From contig JADLGZ010000070.1 of assembly GCA_020849075.1 (NCBI GenBank), positions 1 to 7,011 on the forward strand: a stretch of DNA of 7,011 bases, in the 5' to 3' direction. A program made the position numbers and the translations under genes. This document shows, one piece after another, positions 6,657 through 7,011 of this stretch. Positions within the stretch are counted from its first letter, which is position 1; every line of letters starts with the position of its first letter. Under the pieces are notes generated by a model. That model had not been told where the DNA came from and ran no database searches. It saw only the letters and a program-made list of their open reading frames with translations. This DNA is from Fimbriimonadaceae bacterium. GTDB lineage: Bacteria > Armatimonadota > Fimbriimonadia > Fimbriimonadales > Fimbriimonadaceae.

Positions 6657-7011
6657 GGCCTTAGCGCGTACTTAATGCCAACACCGCGCTTGAGGTCCTC
6701 AAAGACGCCGAGCGATTCTGAAAGCTCGCGGTCTCCGCTAATGAGGAGATCAAACGGTAGGGAAACGTCCTCAAGCCAATCCTTGGCTCGGCGCACCGCA
6801 TGGGTGCCAAAGTGGAACGGGCTGATAATAGAAATCTGGTCGTAATGAACTCGATGCGTATCAAACCGTGCCGAAGTCCCGGATGGGCAGCCGCCGAATA
6901 GCATGAGTTGGCCTCCACGGCGAACGAACTCCAGCGATCGTTCCCAAACGTCCACTCGGCCTGTACATTCGATGACGACGTTGTAGTCTCCCTGGAGGTC
7001 GTCCCAGGCCA
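6653..7011 (-). CDS. Zinc-type MDR alcohol dehydrogenase, C-terminal part (5' end outside window)
   Basis: The frame is open to the right edge. The visible 118 residues are the end of an MDR dehydrogenase. DYNVVIECTG is the strand and loop that precedes the NAD-binding domain's later half. RRGGQLMLFGG is the classical 'GG-x-L-x-x-x-G' step, and VHYDQISIISPFH matches the substrate-domain return. The end, EDLKRGVGIKYALRP, matches the usual 'G-x-x-x-K-x-x-x-x-P' tail. A GTG at 6955 sits inside the conserved ECTG region, so it is not the start. The zinc-binding N-terminal domain is off the window and cannot be checked. The stop overlaps the ATG of the next dehydrogenase by 4 bases. The two proteins are same-family neighbours rather than fragments of one gene, since the downstream one has its own full N- and C-terminal domains. 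Confidence 0.88.
   Translation of the reverse strand, partial: AWDDLQGDYNVVIECTGRVDVWERSLEFVRRGGQLMLFGGCPSGTSARFDTHRVHYDQISIISPFHFGTHAVRRAKDWLEDVSLPFDLLISGDRELSESLGVFEDLKRGVGIKYALRP

Noticed and set aside
6366..6845. 159-codon plus-strand open frame
   Set aside because: It lies antisense to the two dehydrogenase genes, whose conserved motifs prove the minus-strand frame. Its translation is low in hydrophobic order, rich in Ser/Arg/Pro, and matches no family I recognise.
1..7011. Hidden defence system, toxin-antitoxin pair, CRISPR array or mobile element
   Set aside because: All substantial frames are explained by recognisable or architecturally coherent genes. I saw no direct repeats, terminal inverted repeats, transposase, integrase or small paired genes.

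Overview
The window is densely packed bacterial chromosome. Base composition is moderately GC-rich by eye, and almost every base is coding. It holds five complete protein genes, the 3' part of a sixth at the right edge, and a possible 13-codon start of a seventh at the left edge. I see no tRNA, rRNA, CRISPR array, insertion sequence or phage gene. The host cannot be fixed from this stretch. A short, signal-less neutral-ceramidase-like protein, a membrane protein with many Ig-like domains, and starts with weak or no Shine-Dalgarno sequence would suit an environmental lineage such as Armatimonadota (Fimbriimonadia) or a similar phylum, but that is a low-confidence guess.

Layout, left to right. 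The minus-strand block 94-3212 holds a membrane-anchored protein with Ig-like domains, followed in transcription order by purH (bifunctional AICAR transformylase / IMP cyclohydrolase). The two genes overlap by 4 bases (ATGA), so they are probably translationally coupled. A further minus-strand gene may begin at base 41, beyond purH. On the plus strand, 3237-4361 encodes a compact ceramidase-like hydrolase. It diverges from the Ig-like gene across only 24 bp. On the minus strand, 4358-7011 reads, in transcription order, as the C-terminal part of a zinc-type medium-chain dehydrogenase (MDR), a second complete MDR dehydrogenase (4-base ATGA overlap), and an exported M48 zinc metalloprotease. The protease gene converges on the ceramidase-like gene, and their stop codons overlap by 4 bases.

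Functionally the window mixes a housekeeping purine gene with envelope or export functions (the Ig-like membrane protein and the M48 protease), a possible amide or lipid hydrolase, and a pair of polyol/sugar-type dehydrogenases. I found no convincing new defence or mobile system. The points most worth checking are the coupling of purH to the Ig-like membrane protein, that protein's topology, the 24-bp divergent promoter region, the short ceramidase-like enzyme with its catalytic residues kept, and the coupled dehydrogenase pair.
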